DNA of 64,000 bases from Lysinibacillus sp. KCTC 33748 (GTDB lineage: Bacteria > Bacillota > Bacilli > Bacillales_A > Planococcaceae): assembly GCF_002237755.1 (NCBI RefSeq), contig NZ_MWSJ01000003.1, forward strand, positions 248,001 through 312,000. Reading direction: 5' to 3'. Positions 1 to 9,715 of the stretch are shown here, piece by piece; position 1 is the first letter of the stretch, and every line of letters starts with the position of its first letter. The notes beneath the pieces were generated by a model. It was not told the origin of the DNA, made no database searches, and saw only the letters and a list, made by a program, of their open reading frames with translations. The translations under genes and the position numbers were made by a program.

Positions 1-543
1 CATGATGTACATCCATTTCTTTTTGGTGCAGAACCTACACCAAAGTTAGGGAAGATTCATCCGGAAAGGGATTCAGTAGAACTTTCCTTGATTGAAGCGG
101 CCTCTATTCGGAAAATGCCGATTTTCGGCATTTGTCGAGGGATTCAAATGCTAAATGTTGCGTTTGGAGGCACTCTCTATCAGGATATTGATAGTGAATA
201 TCATAGTAAAAAATTAATAAAGCATACGCAACAAGCGGCACGGGGCGTTGCTACACATCATGTTGATCTAACATCGGATACATTATTAACAACAATTATT
301 GAGGAAGAAAAAATTCCGGTGAATTCATTTCATCATCAGGCAATAAACGTAGCAGCAGAAAAATTGAAAGTGGCAGCCAAATCAAGTGATGGTATCGTTG
401 AAGCCGTAGTACACGAAGATTTACCATTTTGTCTAGCAGTACAATGGCATCCTGAAGAGCTAGCCATTGTAGGAGATGAAGCATCAAAAAAATTATTCAC
501 TGCATTTGTAGAGGCGAGTTTGAAATTCAAGGTAGAGGCATAA
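1..543 (+). CDS. Gamma-glutamyl-GABA hydrolase-like class I glutamine amidotransferase (5' truncated)
   Basis: Peptidase C26 / PuuD-type hydrolase, which cleaves gamma-glutamyl amides such as gamma-glutamyl-GABA in the cytoplasm. The reading frame is open from base 1 and the first residues (HDVHPFLFG, then PERD) match the family's N-terminal third, so the start lies outside the window. The nucleophile elbow GICRGIQ supplies the catalytic Cys and the C-terminal VQWHPE supplies the His-Glu pair. All three catalytic residues are present. The gene ends just before a T-rich hairpin. Substrate within the family cannot be decided from sequence; PuuD-like is the best guess. Confidence 0.85.
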   Translation, partial: HDVHPFLFGAEPTPKLGKIHPERDSVELSLIEAASIRKMPIFGICRGIQMLNVAFGGTLYQDIDSEYHSKKLIKHTQQAARGVATHHVDLTSDTLLTTIIEEEKIPVNSFHHQAINVAAEKLKVAAKSSDGIVEAVVHEDLPFCLAVQWHPEELAIVGDEASKKLFTAFVEASLKFKVEA

Positions 544-602
544 AACTTGATAAGCATTACATGGCTTAGGATGGAAATTAACTAAAGACATTGCTAGAGG
601 GA

Positions 603-630
603 AGAATCCATATAAGGTGGGTTCTTTTTT
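603..630 (+). terminator. Intrinsic terminator after the C26 hydrolase
   Basis: A 7-bp stem (AGAATCC / GGGTTCT, one U-G wobble) with a 9-nt loop is followed by a run of Ts. Confidence 0.65.
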
Positions 631-658
631 AGTGTATAAAATGGCACTCGAAAAATAA

Positions 659-704
659 GAAAAAGAGGTATATGCCCATTTGTGAACATAGAATCCTCTT
701 TTTG
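659..704. terminator. Probable bidirectional terminator at the 3' end of lexA
   Basis: Inverted repeat AAAAAGAGG / CCTCTTTTT with A/T tracts on both sides, directly after the lexA stop codon read on the reverse strand. Confidence 0.5.
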
Positions 705-725
705 TACGTTGCTATTGAGATACTT

Positions 726-1343
726 TTAATGAACACGACGATAAAGACCTACAACATGACCCAAAATAGAAACTTGGTCTACGATAATTGGCTCCATTGT
801 TGCGTTTTCAGGCTGTAAACGGAAATGACTTTTTTCCTTAAAGAAACGCTTTACAGTTGCTTCATTCTCTTCAGTCATTGCTACGACAATATCACCATTA
901 TCAGCTGTTGATTTTTGTTTAACAATAACTAAATCTCCGTCTAAAATGCCAGCTTCAATCATTGATTCACCCATAATTTCTAGCATAAATAACTGATCTT
1001 CACTTGTACCATAAATATCCGGTAGCGGGAAATATTCATCGATATTTTCAACAGCAGTTATCGGAGAACCTGCAGTAACCTTCCCAACAAGTGGTACATG
1101 AATAACTTGTTGCTTTTGAATAGAGTCCTCTGGCTCTAGAATTTCAATGGCACGTGGTTTAGTTGGATCGCGTCGAATTAAGCCTTTTTGCTCCAAACGA
1201 GCTAAATGTCCATGAACTGTAGAGCTTGAAGCAAGTCCAACTGCTTCACCAATTTCACGTACAGATGGTGGATAACCCTTTGCGCGTACCTCTTCTTTAA
1301 TGAAATCTAATATGGCCTCTTGTCTTTTCGAAACTTTTTTCAT
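726..1343 (-). CDS. lexA: LexA SOS repressor
   Basis: SOS transcriptional repressor that self-cleaves when RecA filaments form. The 205 residues comprise an N-terminal winged helix (about 1-65, with the recognition-helix region [20 protein letters not shown] split over residues 27-46) and a C-terminal S24 peptidase-type domain. The cleavage bond is Ala91-Gly92 in VTAGSP; catalytic Ser127 lies in GESM and Lys165 in TVKRFF. Length equals B. subtilis LexA. It is divergent from yneA, and the shared intergenic region carries four LexA-box-like sites, so lexA is very likely autoregulated together with the yneA operon. Confidence 0.97.
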   Translation of the reverse strand: MKKVSKRQEAILDFIKEEVRAKGYPPSVREIGEAVGLASSSTVHGHLARLEQKGLIRRDPTKPRAIEILEPEDSIQKQQVIHVPLVGKVTAGSPITAVENIDEYFPLPDIYGTSEDQLFMLEIMGESMIEAGILDGDLVIVKQKSTADNGDIVVAMTEENEATVKRFFKEKSHFRLQPENATMEPIIVDQVSILGHVVGLYRRVH

Positions 1344-1409
1344 GATTGCTCACCTCTTTTTTCTAGTCATTCTACTTATTAGTAGTATAGCAGAATGCGA
1401 ACACTTAAG

Positions 1410-1423
1410 CAAACATAGGTTCG
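1410..1423 (+). promoter_or_regulatory. LexA (SOS) box 1, lexA-proximal
   Basis: CAAACATAGGTTCG matches the Gram-positive SOS consensus CGAACRNRYGTTYG at 12 of 14 positions. It lies nearest lexA and could mediate autorepression. Confidence 0.65.
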
Positions 1424-1431
1424 AAAAGTGT

Positions 1432-1460
1432 TTGACAAAAACGTTTGTTCGCATTATTAT
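1432..1460 (+). promoter_or_regulatory. Sigma-A promoter of yneA-yneB
   Basis: Perfect TTGACA (1432-1437), exactly 17 bp, then TATTAT (1455-1460). SOS box 2 fills most of the spacer, the expected layout for LexA repression by promoter occlusion. Confidence 0.8.
1438..1451 (+). promoter_or_regulatory. LexA (SOS) box 2 inside the yneA promoter
   Basis: AAAACGTTTGTTCG matches the SOS consensus at 11 of 14 positions and sits between the -35 and -10 hexamers of the yneA promoter. Confidence 0.65.
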
Positions 1461-1461
1461 A

Positions 1462-1488
1462 AGAACATATATTCCGAACAGACATTCT
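1462..1488 (+). promoter_or_regulatory. Two overlapping LexA-box-like sites (3 and 4)
   Basis: AGAACATATATTCC (1462-1475, 11/14) and CGAACAGACATTCT (1475-1488, 12/14) abut downstream of the -10 hexamer and upstream of the yneA ribosome binding site, giving a multi-site operator. Confidence 0.55.
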
Positions 1489-1506
1489 TGAAAAGGGGTT
1501 ATACAC

Positions 1507-2486
<980 letters not shown>

Positions 2487-2561
2487 CGTTTTAATCAGTG
2501 GGAGTTTTCCTACTGATTTTTTTCTTTTTAAAGGCTTTAGATGAAGGTGAAGGAACGAGTA

Positions 2562-2918
2562 GTGACGGATAGAACAGTGAAAAACGTGGATAGAAACGCC
2601 AAAGTGACGGATAGAACAGCGAAAAACGTGGATAGAAATGCCAAAGTGACGGATAGAACAGCGAGAAACGTGGATAGAATCGGCAAAGTGACGGATAGAA
2701 CAGAGAAAAACGTGGATAGAAACGCCAAAGTGACGGATAGAACAGCGAAAAACGTGGATAGAAACGCCAAAGTGACGGATAGAACAGCGAAAAACGTGGA
2801 TAGAATCGGCAAAGTGATGGATAGAACAGCGAAAAACGTGGATAGAAATGCCAAAGTGACGGATAGAACAGCGAAAAACGTGGATAGAAACGCCAAAGTG
2901 ACGGATAGAACAGCGAAA
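2562..2918. repeat. 42-bp tandem repeat array (8 full copies plus one half copy)
   Basis: Eight exact-length 42-bp units begin at 2562, 2604, 2646 and so on, and a final 21-bp half unit begins at 2898. Each unit is itself two diverged 21-bp halves sharing the core GGATAGAA followed by GC.AAA. Because 42 is a multiple of 3 and the unit lacks stop codons in several frames, long open frames appear on both strands, including a very basic VTDRTAKNVDRNAK-type repeat on the + strand starting at 2541. I treat these as non-coding. The last units of the array at 26590-27045 share the same half-unit. Confidence 0.9.
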
Positions 2919-2919
2919 G

Positions 2920-2941
2920 AATGTCCAACAGATTGGACATT
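2920..2941 (+). terminator. Hairpin closing the repeat array
   Basis: Perfect 9-bp inverted repeat AATGTCCAA / TTGGACATT with a 4-nt loop, followed by TTGG. The T tract is weak, so it is a hairpin with only possible terminator function. Confidence 0.45.
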
Positions 2942-2954
2942 TTGGAAATAAAAT

Positions 2955-2983
2955 AAGAGAAGTAGCCATTTCTACCTCTCTTG
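2955..2983 (-). terminator. Terminator of the DJ-1/PfpI-like gene
   Basis: Read on the reverse strand, an 11-bp stem (AAGAGAGGTAG / CTACTTCTCTT, one G-U wobble) is followed by ATTTTATTT. Confidence 0.5.
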
Positions 2984-3051
2984 CTCAATATTCTCTAGAA
3001 ACTTTCCATCTTTTATTGTAGTAATCTTTCATATCATTTAGAGCTTTTTCT

Positions 3052-3591
3052 TTATTCTCTGTACCAATTTTCATCAAAAGAGAGATGTAGGGCTTTGCCC
3101 ACAGTAATACCAAATTGTATAAAACCTCTACCTCTTGCAGTTATGATGTTACCATCTTGTACAACTAGGTCTTCAGAAAAATGATTAAGATCGAAGAATT
3201 CTAATTTTTTAATACCTTCTAGCGGCAATCCAACAGTATACTTTCTGTTTTTTAATACTCCGGCTTTCGCTAAAAGAGTTGGAGAGCTAGAAATACTTGC
3301 GATGGTTGCTCCTTTGGCATGCGCATTACCAATAAAATCAATTAATTCTTGCTCATTTATTAGTAAAGCTATATCCATACAGCCTGGTAGCAATAAGCTA
3401 TCGATTTCGTCAAGATTAACTTCACTTATTTGTGTATCGACTATACAAGATAAACCAGATTCCCCTTTGATTTTTTCATTGTTTAACCCAACAGTAACAA
3501 TTGGTTTATCTCCTTGCATTAAAATAGATAATGCTACACTCAATTCATATTCACTAAATTGGGGGTACAATAATATAGCGGTCTTTTTCAT
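3052..3591 (-). CDS. DJ-1/PfpI family protein lacking the nucleophilic cysteine
   Basis: Class I glutamine-amidotransferase-like fold of the DJ-1/ThiJ/PfpI superfamily, 179 aa, covering the whole domain. The acidic start of the fold is seen in ILLYPQFSEYEL, and SLLLPGCMD corresponds to the family's LPGG loop. The nucleophile elbow, normally A-I-C-x-x-P, reads S-I-S-S-S-P here (residues 99-104), so Ser101 replaces the catalytic Cys. Other structural positions (LLAKAGVL after the elbow) are kept. It may be a non-enzymatic or serine-dependent member. It lies with the next GNAT gene on the reverse strand inside the split SOS operon. Confidence 0.85.
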   Translation of the reverse strand: MKKTAILLYPQFSEYELSVALSILMQGDKPIVTVGLNNEKIKGESGLSCIVDTQISEVNLDEIDSLLLPGCMDIALLINEQELIDFIGNAHAKGATIASISSSPTLLAKAGVLKNRKYTVGLPLEGIKKLEFFDLNHFSEDLVVQDGNIITARGRGFIQFGITVGKALHLSFDENWYRE

Positions 3592-3651
3592 ATAATTCTC
3601 CCATCTATTTTAAAACGAAGATTTAGAACAGCACTATAGTGAAAGTATATC

Positions 3652-4164
3652 TTATACCCACTCTTCATCTAAGACAGCATAGTAGTATTCATCCCACCAC
3701 TCATCTTTGTGTGGTATACATTTTTTAAAATAACCCTCGCGTCTCATCCCGATTTTCTCCATCACTTTATAGGATGGGATATTTTCCGGCTGGCAAGTAG
3801 CAATAATTCTATGCAGTTTCATTTCTTTAAATCCGTAGTCCAGTACAGCTCTTGCAGCTTCAGATGCGTATCCATTGTTGTAATAGCTCGGATTCAATAC
3901 CCAGCCAATTTCGTACGTATGATCACCAAAGTATTGATGGAAAACAATATGACCAATAACTATACTTTCACTTAGTAAAATAATAGGGAAGTGTTTTGCT
4001 TTTTCACCGCTATTTTCTGAAACAAACTTTTTTGCTTGTTCCTCATTAAAAACGCCCTCTGGAATATACTTCATCACAGTTGGATTTGAAGTATATTCAT
4101 AGACAGCTTGCCAATCTTGAACTTCGAATTCTCTTATTAATAGTCTGTTAGTTTTGATAAACAT
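3652..4164 (-). CDS. GNAT acetyltransferase, RimJ/RimL type
   Basis: Cytoplasmic acetyl-CoA-dependent N-acetyltransferase of the Acetyltransf_3 (RimJ/RimL-like) group. It begins with the hallmark TNRLLIREFEVQDW, and the C-terminal half shows the acetyl-CoA region (NPSYYNNGYASEAARAVLDYG) and RIIATCQPENIPSYKVMEKIGM. I chose the ATG at 4164, 6 nt after a GGGGGG ribosome binding site, over one 18 bp upstream that overlaps this site; this gives 170 aa. The substrate is unknown; relatives acetylate ribosomal protein N-termini or small molecules. It is a reverse-strand insertion between yneB and ynzC. Confidence 0.85.
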   Translation of the reverse strand: MFIKTNRLLIREFEVQDWQAVYEYTSNPTVMKYIPEGVFNEEQAKKFVSENSGEKAKHFPIILLSESIVIGHIVFHQYFGDHTYEIGWVLNPSYYNNGYASEAARAVLDYGFKEMKLHRIIATCQPENIPSYKVMEKIGMRREGYFKKCIPHKDEWWDEYYYAVLDEEWV

Positions 4165-4371
4165 TTCATTCCCCCCAAGCATAAATTAAATGATATTTGG
4201 AACCATATAAATTAGTTATACACTTGTAGTTCCTTAAAGTCATGCAATTTATGGTATTTATTTCTAAAATATAAGGATACTAGAAAGGTTGGTATAACTG
4301 CATTTTAAGGGGAAACATGCTATACTTTGCATACCATATTCATTAAGATATGTATTGAAAGGTGTGTAATT

Positions 4372-4605
4372 ATGTTATCAAAAGAAAAAATTAACCGAAT
4401 CAATGAACTTTCTGCTAAGTCTAAAAATGGTACTTTAACAGAGGCAGAAGCTAAAGAACGAACAGCGCTTCGTAAGGAATATCTAGATACATTTAGAGCA
4501 ACAATGCGTGATACAATTGAAAACGTAAAAGTGGTAGATGCTGAAGGAAATGATGTAACACCAGAAAAAGTTAAACAAGCGAAAAAAAATAAATTTCTAA
4601 ATTAA
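4372..4605 (+). CDS. ynzC: YnzC, DUF896 family SOS protein
   Basis: 77-aa, highly charged helical protein of the UPF0291/DUF896 family, whose B. subtilis member is the third gene of the yneA-yneB-ynzC SOS operon. Diagnostic residues are KINRINELSAKSKNGTLTEAE and the KEYLDTFRATMRDTIENVKVVD region (given here as descriptors of the DUF896 two-helix hairpin). The ATG at 4372 follows GAAAGGTGTG; an upstream in-frame ATG lacks a ribosome binding site. Here ynzC is separated from yneB by about 1.9 kb and must use its own promoter; a TATACT at 4321-4326 is a candidate -10 without a good -35. No clear LexA box was seen in front of it. Confidence 0.9.
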   Translation: MLSKEKINRINELSAKSKNGTLTEAEAKERTALRKEYLDTFRATMRDTIENVKVVDAEGNDVTPEKVKQAKKNKFLN

Positions 4606-4617
4606 TGTGTCACATTT

Positions 4618-4715
4618 AAATCAATTACGCCTCGGCGTAATTGCGTCTGGATTTTGAATTGTGCTAGCACAATTAATTCCTTTCAAAATCCGTGATATCC
4701 GCCGGAGGCATTATC
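4618..4715. repeat. Dispersed hairpin-rich intergenic element, copy A
   Basis: Contains a perfect 10-bp inverted repeat (CAATTACGCC / GGCGTAATTG). Next comes a nested hairpin with arms GGATTTTGAA / TTCAAAATCC enclosing the palindrome TTGTGCTAGCACAA, then CCGCCGGAGGCA. Read on the reverse strand, the order GCCTCCGG then the GCC-GA-GGC hairpin matches the element at 18724-18757. It lies between ynzC and tkt. Confidence 0.6.
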
Positions 4716-4903
4716 TTTATTCAGTTAGTCTTATACGGTTTAACTGCTGTGAAAATAGTATATTTAAAATAAATATTTCTACTGAATAAAGATAAAGTAT
4801 GTAACAAAACGTTAATAGTATAACAAAAGCATTGTTTTCTGAAGCAATGTTGACTAAACTGTATAAGAACAATATATAGGACGAGAAAGGATGTCACAAA
4901 ATA

Positions 4904-6898
4904 ATGACTCAACATGCGGATCAACTAGCGATTAATGCTATCCGAACATTGTCAATCGATGCAATTGAAAAAGCAAACTCAGGTCACCCAGGTTTACCGA
5001 TGGGGGCAGCGCCAATGGCTTATACGCTTTGGACAAAACAACTTCGCCATAATCCGGCTAATCCAAAATGGTATAACCGCGATCGTTTTGTACTTTCTGC
5101 AGGTCATGGCTCTATGCTTCTATACAGCCTACTTCACCTTGGGGGCTACGGTTTACCAATGGAAGAAATTCAAAACTTCCGTCAATGGGATTCATTAACT
5201 CCAGGACATCCTGAATATGGTCATACTGTAGGGGTAGAGGCAACAACAGGTCCTCTAGGTCAAGGTATTGCTATGACAGTTGGTATGGCAATGGCTGAAC
5301 GCCATTTAGCAGCTACTTACAATAAACCTGGACATGACATCGTTGATCACTATACATTTGCACTTTGTGGCGATGGCGATTTAATGGAAGGTGTAGCAGC
5401 TGAAGCTATCTCTTTAGCAGGTCACTTAAAGCTTGAAAAGTTAATCGTATTATACGATTCAAACGATATTTCTTTAGATGGTGATTTAGAAAAATCATTC
5501 TCAGAAAATGTCCAAAAGCGTTTTGAGTCTTATGGCTGGAACTATTTAAAAGTTGCTGATGGTACAAATGTTGAAGCAATTAATGCAGCTATCGAAGAAG
5601 CTAAAAAATCAACTGGCATGCCAACACTTATCGAAGTAAAAACTGTTATCGGTTTTGGTTCACCAAACAAATCAGGTAAAGCTGCTTCTCACGGTGCACC
5701 ACTTGGTCAAGATGAGGTAGTTTTAACAAAAGCGGCTTATGAATGGGCTCACGAGCCATTCCAAATTCCTGCTGAAGCCTATGATACATTCGCAGCAGCT
5801 GCTGAAGTTCAAGGAGCACAACCTGAAGAAGCTTGGAATGCTAAGTTTGAAGCATATAAGCAAGAGTTCCCAGAATTAGCAGCGCAGTTTGAAAACGCAA
5901 TGAATGGTCAATTACCGGAAGATTTCGCTTCAGAATTACCAGTTTATGAAGCAGGAAAATCAGTAGCAACTCGTTCTTCTTCTGGAGATGCAATCAATGC
6001 AATTGCGAAGAAAACACCATCATTCTTCGGTGGTTCAGCTGACCTTGCTGGGTCAAACAAAACTACGATGAAAGACGCTGGAGATTTCTCTGCAGATGAT
6101 TATGCTGGCCGTAATATTTGGTTCGGTGTACGTGAATTTGCAATGGGTGCTGCTATGAACGGTATGGCACTTCACGGTGGTCTAAACGTATTCGGTGGTA
6201 CATTCTTCGTATTCTCTGATTATGTTCGTCCAGCTGTACGTCTTTCTGCATTAATGGGTCTTCCTGTTACTTATGTATTTACACATGACTCAATTGCTGT
6301 AGGGGAAGATGGTCCAACGCACGAACCAATCGAACACCTTGCATCTTTACGTGCAATGCCAAATTTATCTGTTGTTCGTCCAGCTGATGCAAATGAATCA
6401 GCAGTTGCATGGGAGCTAGCGGTAGCATCTGAAAAAACACCAACTGTTTTAGTATTATCTCGTCAAAACTTACCTGTTCTTGATGCATCTATTGAGACAG
6501 TACGTGAAGGCGTTACAAAAGGTGCTTATACAGTATCTCCTGCTACAAAAGAATTGGCAGATGCCATTTTAATTGCAACAGGCTCTGAGGTTTCACTTGC
6601 AGTTGAAGCACAAAAAGCACTAAAAGCTGAAGGCATGGATGTAGCAGTTGTTTCAATGCCATCTATGGATCGCTTCGAAAAACAAGACGCAGCTTACAAA
6701 GAATCTGTTCTTCCAAAAGCTGTGACAAAACGTTTAGCAATCGAAATGGGCGCATCATTCGGCTGGCATAAATACACTGGTTTTGAAGGAGACGTTCTTG
6801 CAATTGACAAGTTCGGCGCTTCTGCACCAGGTGAATTAGTAATGGAAAAATACGGATTCACAGTAGAAAATGTTGTAGCGAAGGTTAAAGCTCTATAA
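4904..6898 (+). CDS. tkt: Transketolase
   Basis: Thiamine-diphosphate enzyme of the non-oxidative pentose phosphate pathway, transferring two-carbon ketol units between sugar phosphates. The 664-residue protein has the full three-domain layout: N-terminal pyrophosphate domain with [12 protein letters not shown] and the TPP-binding GDGDLMEG (residues 156-163), central pyrimidine domain with [12 protein letters not shown], and a C-terminal domain. The ATG at 4904 is about 12 nt from the GAAAGGA site. A 14-codon out-of-frame ORF (4891-4935) begins immediately after that site and overlaps the start. Position next to ynzC is as in B. subtilis. A strong terminator follows. Confidence 0.97.
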   Translation: MTQHADQLAINAIRTLSIDAIEKANSGHPGLPMGAAPMAYTLWTKQLRHNPANPKWYNRDRFVLSAGHGSMLLYSLLHLGGYGLPMEEIQNFRQWDSLTPGHPEYGHTVGVEATTGPLGQGIAMTVGMAMAERHLAATYNKPGHDIVDHYTFALCGDGDLMEGVAAEAISLAGHLKLEKLIVLYDSNDISLDGDLEKSFSENVQKRFESYGWNYLKVADGTNVEAINAAIEEAKKSTGMPTLIEVKTVIGFGSPNKSGKAASHGAPLGQDEVVLTKAAYEWAHEPFQIPAEAYDTFAAAAEVQGAQPEEAWNAKFEAYKQEFPELAAQFENAMNGQLPEDFASELPVYEAGKSVATRSSSGDAINAIAKKTPSFFGGSADLAGSNKTTMKDAGDFSADDYAGRNIWFGVREFAMGAAMNGMALHGGLNVFGGTFFVFSDYVRPAVRLSALMGLPVTYVFTHDSIAVGEDGPTHEPIEHLASLRAMPNLSVVRPADANESAVAWELAVASEKTPTVLVLSRQNLPVLDASIETVREGVTKGAYTVSPATKELADAILIATGSEVSLAVEAQKALKAEGMDVAVVSMPSMDRFEKQDAAYKESVLPKAVTKRLAIEMGASFGWHKYTGFEGDVLAIDKFGASAPGELVMEKYGFTVENVVAKVKAL

Positions 6899-6904
6899 TT
6901 TATT

Positions 6905-6961
6905 AAATACCGCAATACTCAGTAAGGGTTAAATCTCCACTGAGTGTAGCGGTATTTTTTC
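6905..6961 (+). terminator. Intrinsic terminator of tkt
   Basis: Long stem AATACCGC ... ACTCAGT / ACTGAGT ... GCGGTATT followed by a run of Ts, just after the tkt stop. Confidence 0.9.
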
Positions 6962-7089
6962 GCGTTTAGAAGATTTCATTAAAGAAATCAAATAGTTGCA
7001 CAATGAATTAGAAGTATGGCAACAAAGTAGTAAAAGGCTTTGGAACTTCCTCCAATGTTAGCCCATCAACAATAGTCCCACTAAATCAA

Positions 7090-7222
7090 AGAAGCTGACA
7101 TCTGTGCAATGACTGAGAGGCTTGCAAAAAGTTGCCCAACATCGTGCTGTTGCTGTCGCTTCGCTTTCACACAAAAAACATTTGTTGGCCTAAAACCTTC
7201 GGACGTAATTATCGAGGCATAT
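7090..7222. repeat. Dispersed intergenic element, copy B (diverged)
   Basis: Carries degraded versions of the element's landmarks: GACTGAGAGG, GCCCAACATCGTG, TGCTGTCGCTTCGCTTTC, and CCTTCGGACGTAATTATCGAGGCATA. It fills the tkt-liaR gap; the stretch 6962-7089 before it shows nothing recognisable. Confidence 0.55.
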
Positions 7223-7224
7223 TT

Positions 7225-7270
7225 AAAAAATACGAAACGGCATAGATAGAATGCAGTTTCGTATTTTTTT
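7225..7270. terminator. Bidirectional terminator, main terminator of the lia operon
   Basis: Perfect 11-bp stem (AAATACGAAAC / GTTTCGTATTT) flanked by A and T tracts, directly 3' of liaR on the reverse strand. Confidence 0.8.
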
Positions 7271-7278
7271 GGAAAAAC

Positions 7279-7911
7279 TCACTTTGCAAGCCCGTTTTGA
7301 AAAGCGTAGACAACTGCTTGCGTGCGATCTTGAACATCGAGTTTCGCTAAAATATTGCTGACATGTGTTTTTACAGTTTTTAATGCAATGAATAGTTCAT
7401 TGGCGATTTCCTGATTCGCTTTGCCCTTTGCCATGAGCAATAATACTTCCATTTCACGATCGGTAAGTTGCTCATACAGTGGGGTACTAGAGCCATGGCG
7501 CATGCGATGCATCATTTTTGATGTTACTTCTGGCTCTAAAACAGTTTCGCCACCCATCGTTTTACGAATGGCTTCGGCGATTTGTTTCGCATTTGACGTT
7601 TTTAAAATATAGCTGACTGCACCAGCCTCTAATGCAGGATAGACTTTGTCATCATCTAAAAAACTTGTCACCATCATAATTTTTGCTTCTGGCCATGCTG
7701 CTAAAATTTCAGCTGTCGCCTCAGCTCCTGTCATGACTGGCATCACATTGTCCATTAAAATAATATCTGGACGCAAGGCGAGAGCGCGTTCCACTGCCTC
7801 TTTACCATTTTCAGCTTCACCTACTACAGTGATATCTGGTTGTGCTGACAAATAGGCAGATACACCGATACGCACCATTTCGTGGTCATCCACTATTAAC
7901 ACTTGAATCAT
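7279..7911 (-). CDS. liaR: LiaR/VraR-type response regulator
   Basis: NarL/FixJ-family two-component regulator, 210 aa: receiver domain (1-120) with the DD pair at 8-9, phosphoacceptor Asp54 in LMDNVMP and Lys in YILKTS, then a LuxR-type helix-turn-helix (about 145-205; [33 protein letters not shown]). It is closest to LiaR of Bacillus and VraR of Staphylococcus, which respond to lipid-II-interacting antibiotics. It is the last gene of the liaI-liaH-liaF-liaS-liaR operon and overlaps liaS by 26 bp. Confidence 0.92.
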   Translation of the reverse strand: MIQVLIVDDHEMVRIGVSAYLSAQPDITVVGEAENGKEAVERALALRPDIILMDNVMPVMTGAEATAEILAAWPEAKIMMVTSFLDDDKVYPALEAGAVSYILKTSNAKQIAEAIRKTMGGETVLEPEVTSKMMHRMRHGSSTPLYEQLTDREMEVLLLMAKGKANQEIANELFIALKTVKTHVSNILAKLDVQDRTQAVVYAFQNGLAK

Positions 7912-8923
7912 TTACTTCAACCTCCTTTTGTAAAGGGATTTTCACCTCTACAATTGTACCTTCCCCAGGTACTGACACAATTTTGTACATACAGCCTATC
8001 TCCACAGCGCGTTCAGCAATGTTTTGTAGACCATAAGAAGTAGATTTATCGGCTTCGACATCAAAGCCGAGGCCATTGTCCTGAATACGTAAAATTGCTA
8101 AATCATCGCGGGCAACGAGCAATAATTCAACTTCACTTGCTTTGGCATGCCGTAGCGTATTCGATAACGCTTCCTGTGCAATGCGGAATAAATGATCCTC
8201 TTCCGCTTTGGATAACGCCATTTCCTCAAGTTCATATTCAATATGAAAAAATACTTTTTGCTGCAGCTCAATTATAAGTTCCTCTAGACCTTGTGCCAGC
8301 GTTTTATTATGCAGAGCAACAGGGCGTAAGTGTAATAATAATGCACGCATTTCAAGCTGTGCCTGTTGCACAATTTTTTCGACCTGCTTTAAGCTCGTAG
8401 CATTTTCATCGGTTTCGGTTAAGGCGGAAAGTAACATCGAAGCTGCGAATAATTGCTGTGATACTGAATCATGGAGCTCGCGAGCAAGACGTTGACGTTC
8501 AGCAATAATTCGCTCTTGAATAATTTTATCATTAGCTTCTGCACGTTCATTGGATAAGCGCTGCAAGCTTTTTCGTTGCGTATCAATTAACTCACTTGTT
8601 TGAACTAAAGCTTTCTTCAAGGGTTTTGGTAAAGGTTGTTTTTTAGGTAAAACAAAATCAGGTTCAACTAACTGTTTCACGATACGGGTCGCCTGAGCTT
8701 CTCTAGCACGGGCAGTCATACTAATCCAGCTGGCAATCAGTAAACTAAGTGCAAAAAGAATGACGACAATAAAACCACCGAGTGGAATATTATTGTAATT
8801 CTGTTGCCATAAGGGCTCCCATGTTTTCTCGTTTGGCTCGCCCCAAACAACGACAAGGAGACCGAATGCAGCACTCATCAATATAAAAAGTAGGGTAAAT
8901 ATCCTTGAGATAAAGGCAATCAT
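7886..8923 (-). CDS. liaS: LiaS/VraS-type sensor histidine kinase
   Basis: Membrane histidine kinase of the NarX-like HisKA_3 family, 345 aa. Two N-terminal transmembrane segments (about 5-27 and 48-68) bracket a very short external loop, the intramembrane-sensing layout. A linker with coiled-coil character follows, then the phosphorylation motif [15 protein letters not shown] with His151 and a C-terminal HATPase_c domain ([16 protein letters not shown]). It overlaps both neighbours: 4 bp with liaF and 26 bp with liaR, consistent with coupled translation. Its partner regulator is LiaR, and LiaF is expected to hold it inactive without envelope stress. Confidence 0.92.
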   Translation of the reverse strand: MIAFISRIFTLLFILMSAAFGLLVVVWGEPNEKTWEPLWQQNYNNIPLGGFIVVILFALSLLIASWISMTARAREAQATRIVKQLVEPDFVLPKKQPLPKPLKKALVQTSELIDTQRKSLQRLSNERAEANDKIIQERIIAERQRLARELHDSVSQQLFAASMLLSALTETDENATSLKQVEKIVQQAQLEMRALLLHLRPVALHNKTLAQGLEELIIELQQKVFFHIEYELEEMALSKAEEDHLFRIAQEALSNTLRHAKASEVELLLVARDDLAILRIQDNGLGFDVEADKSTSYGLQNIAERAVEIGCMYKIVSVPGEGTIVEVKIPLQKEVEVNDSSVNSG

Positions 8924-9612
8924 TTACGTAGCACCTCCAAGTCCCCAAGCCATGTTGCAACATGTATAACAAGGGTACGCTTTGCATCCTCAGGGTTTCC
9001 ATCTGAGAAACTTACACTTTCATTGAGTATACGTTGTGGACCAACATGTAGGCACTTTAATTCACCAAACAATGTTGTATAGTGTAAGCGGAATGGTATT
9101 TCATATGGGATATAAATTTGTACCTTACCAATGCCTTGTCGAATCGTAATAATACTTGTGCCGGTAGGTAAAATTGTTTGTGTTGTGTCAATCGTAATGT
9201 CGCCTGCAAGTCGTTGTATTTGGACATCTTGCCATTTATAAGCTTCTACTGGTGCAGGGAATGTACCGAATAATTCACTTTTTGTAGCGGGAAGCTTTTC
9301 GAAAAGCTCCGCACCAATAACTTTGGCCGTGTTTTCTCTTTGCAAGTATTGATAGAGCATATATAAAAGAATAATGACGATAAATAAGCGTAAACTCCAC
9401 ATCGTAAAGAGTGCGATCGAGATAAAGAAAATTCCTGTCCATTTAAAGAAACGATTTTTTTTCGAGAAACTTAAATAAAGAAGCCCTACTCCAATCAATA
9501 GACAAAAGGCGCCACCATTATTAAAAATTGTGAGCTCGACAAAAACGAGTAAAAAGAAGCATAGTACCCAAAAAGTGAGCTTATTAGTTGTGAAATTTTG
9601 CAAGAGGGTCAC
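8920..9612 (-). CDS. liaF: LiaF-like inhibitor of the LiaSR system
   Basis: 230-aa membrane protein: four hydrophobic segments in the first 110 residues, then a soluble C-terminal domain (about 135-230) of the cell-wall-active antibiotics response type (DUF2154). That domain contains the IQRLAGDITIDT start and ends in HVATWLGDLEVLR. In B. subtilis, LiaF keeps LiaS off. Stop and liaS start overlap (ATGA). The gene follows liaH after a 100-bp gap containing a hairpin. Confidence 0.85.
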   Translation of the reverse strand: MTLLQNFTTNKLTFWVLCFFLLVFVELTIFNNGGAFCLLIGVGLLYLSFSKKNRFFKWTGIFFISIALFTMWSLRLFIVIILLYMLYQYLQRENTAKVIGAELFEKLPATKSELFGTFPAPVEAYKWQDVQIQRLAGDITIDTTQTILPTGTSIITIRQGIGKVQIYIPYEIPFRLHYTTLFGELKCLHVGPQRILNESVSFSDGNPEDAKRTLVIHVATWLGDLEVLRK

Positions 9613-9672
9613 CCTTCTTTCTACTAAGAGTATAAGAGAGGGAATGGGTCCCTCTATTTCAAAACGTGAAAG

Positions 9673-9697
9673 AATGCGCCTCTAAATACGGCGCATT
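9673..9697 (-). terminator. Attenuator-like hairpin between liaH and liaF
   Basis: Perfect 8-bp inverted repeat AATGCGCC / GGCGCATT with a 9-nt loop. The reverse-strand T tract is weak (TTCTTTC). Partial termination here would give more liaIH than liaFSR transcript, as in B. subtilis. Confidence 0.5.
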
Positions 9698-9715
9698 TCT
9701 TTTTATTATAACATG

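Noticed and set aside
2562..2918. Possible CRISPR array
   Set aside because: Units are contiguous with no unique spacers, and no cas genes are nearby.
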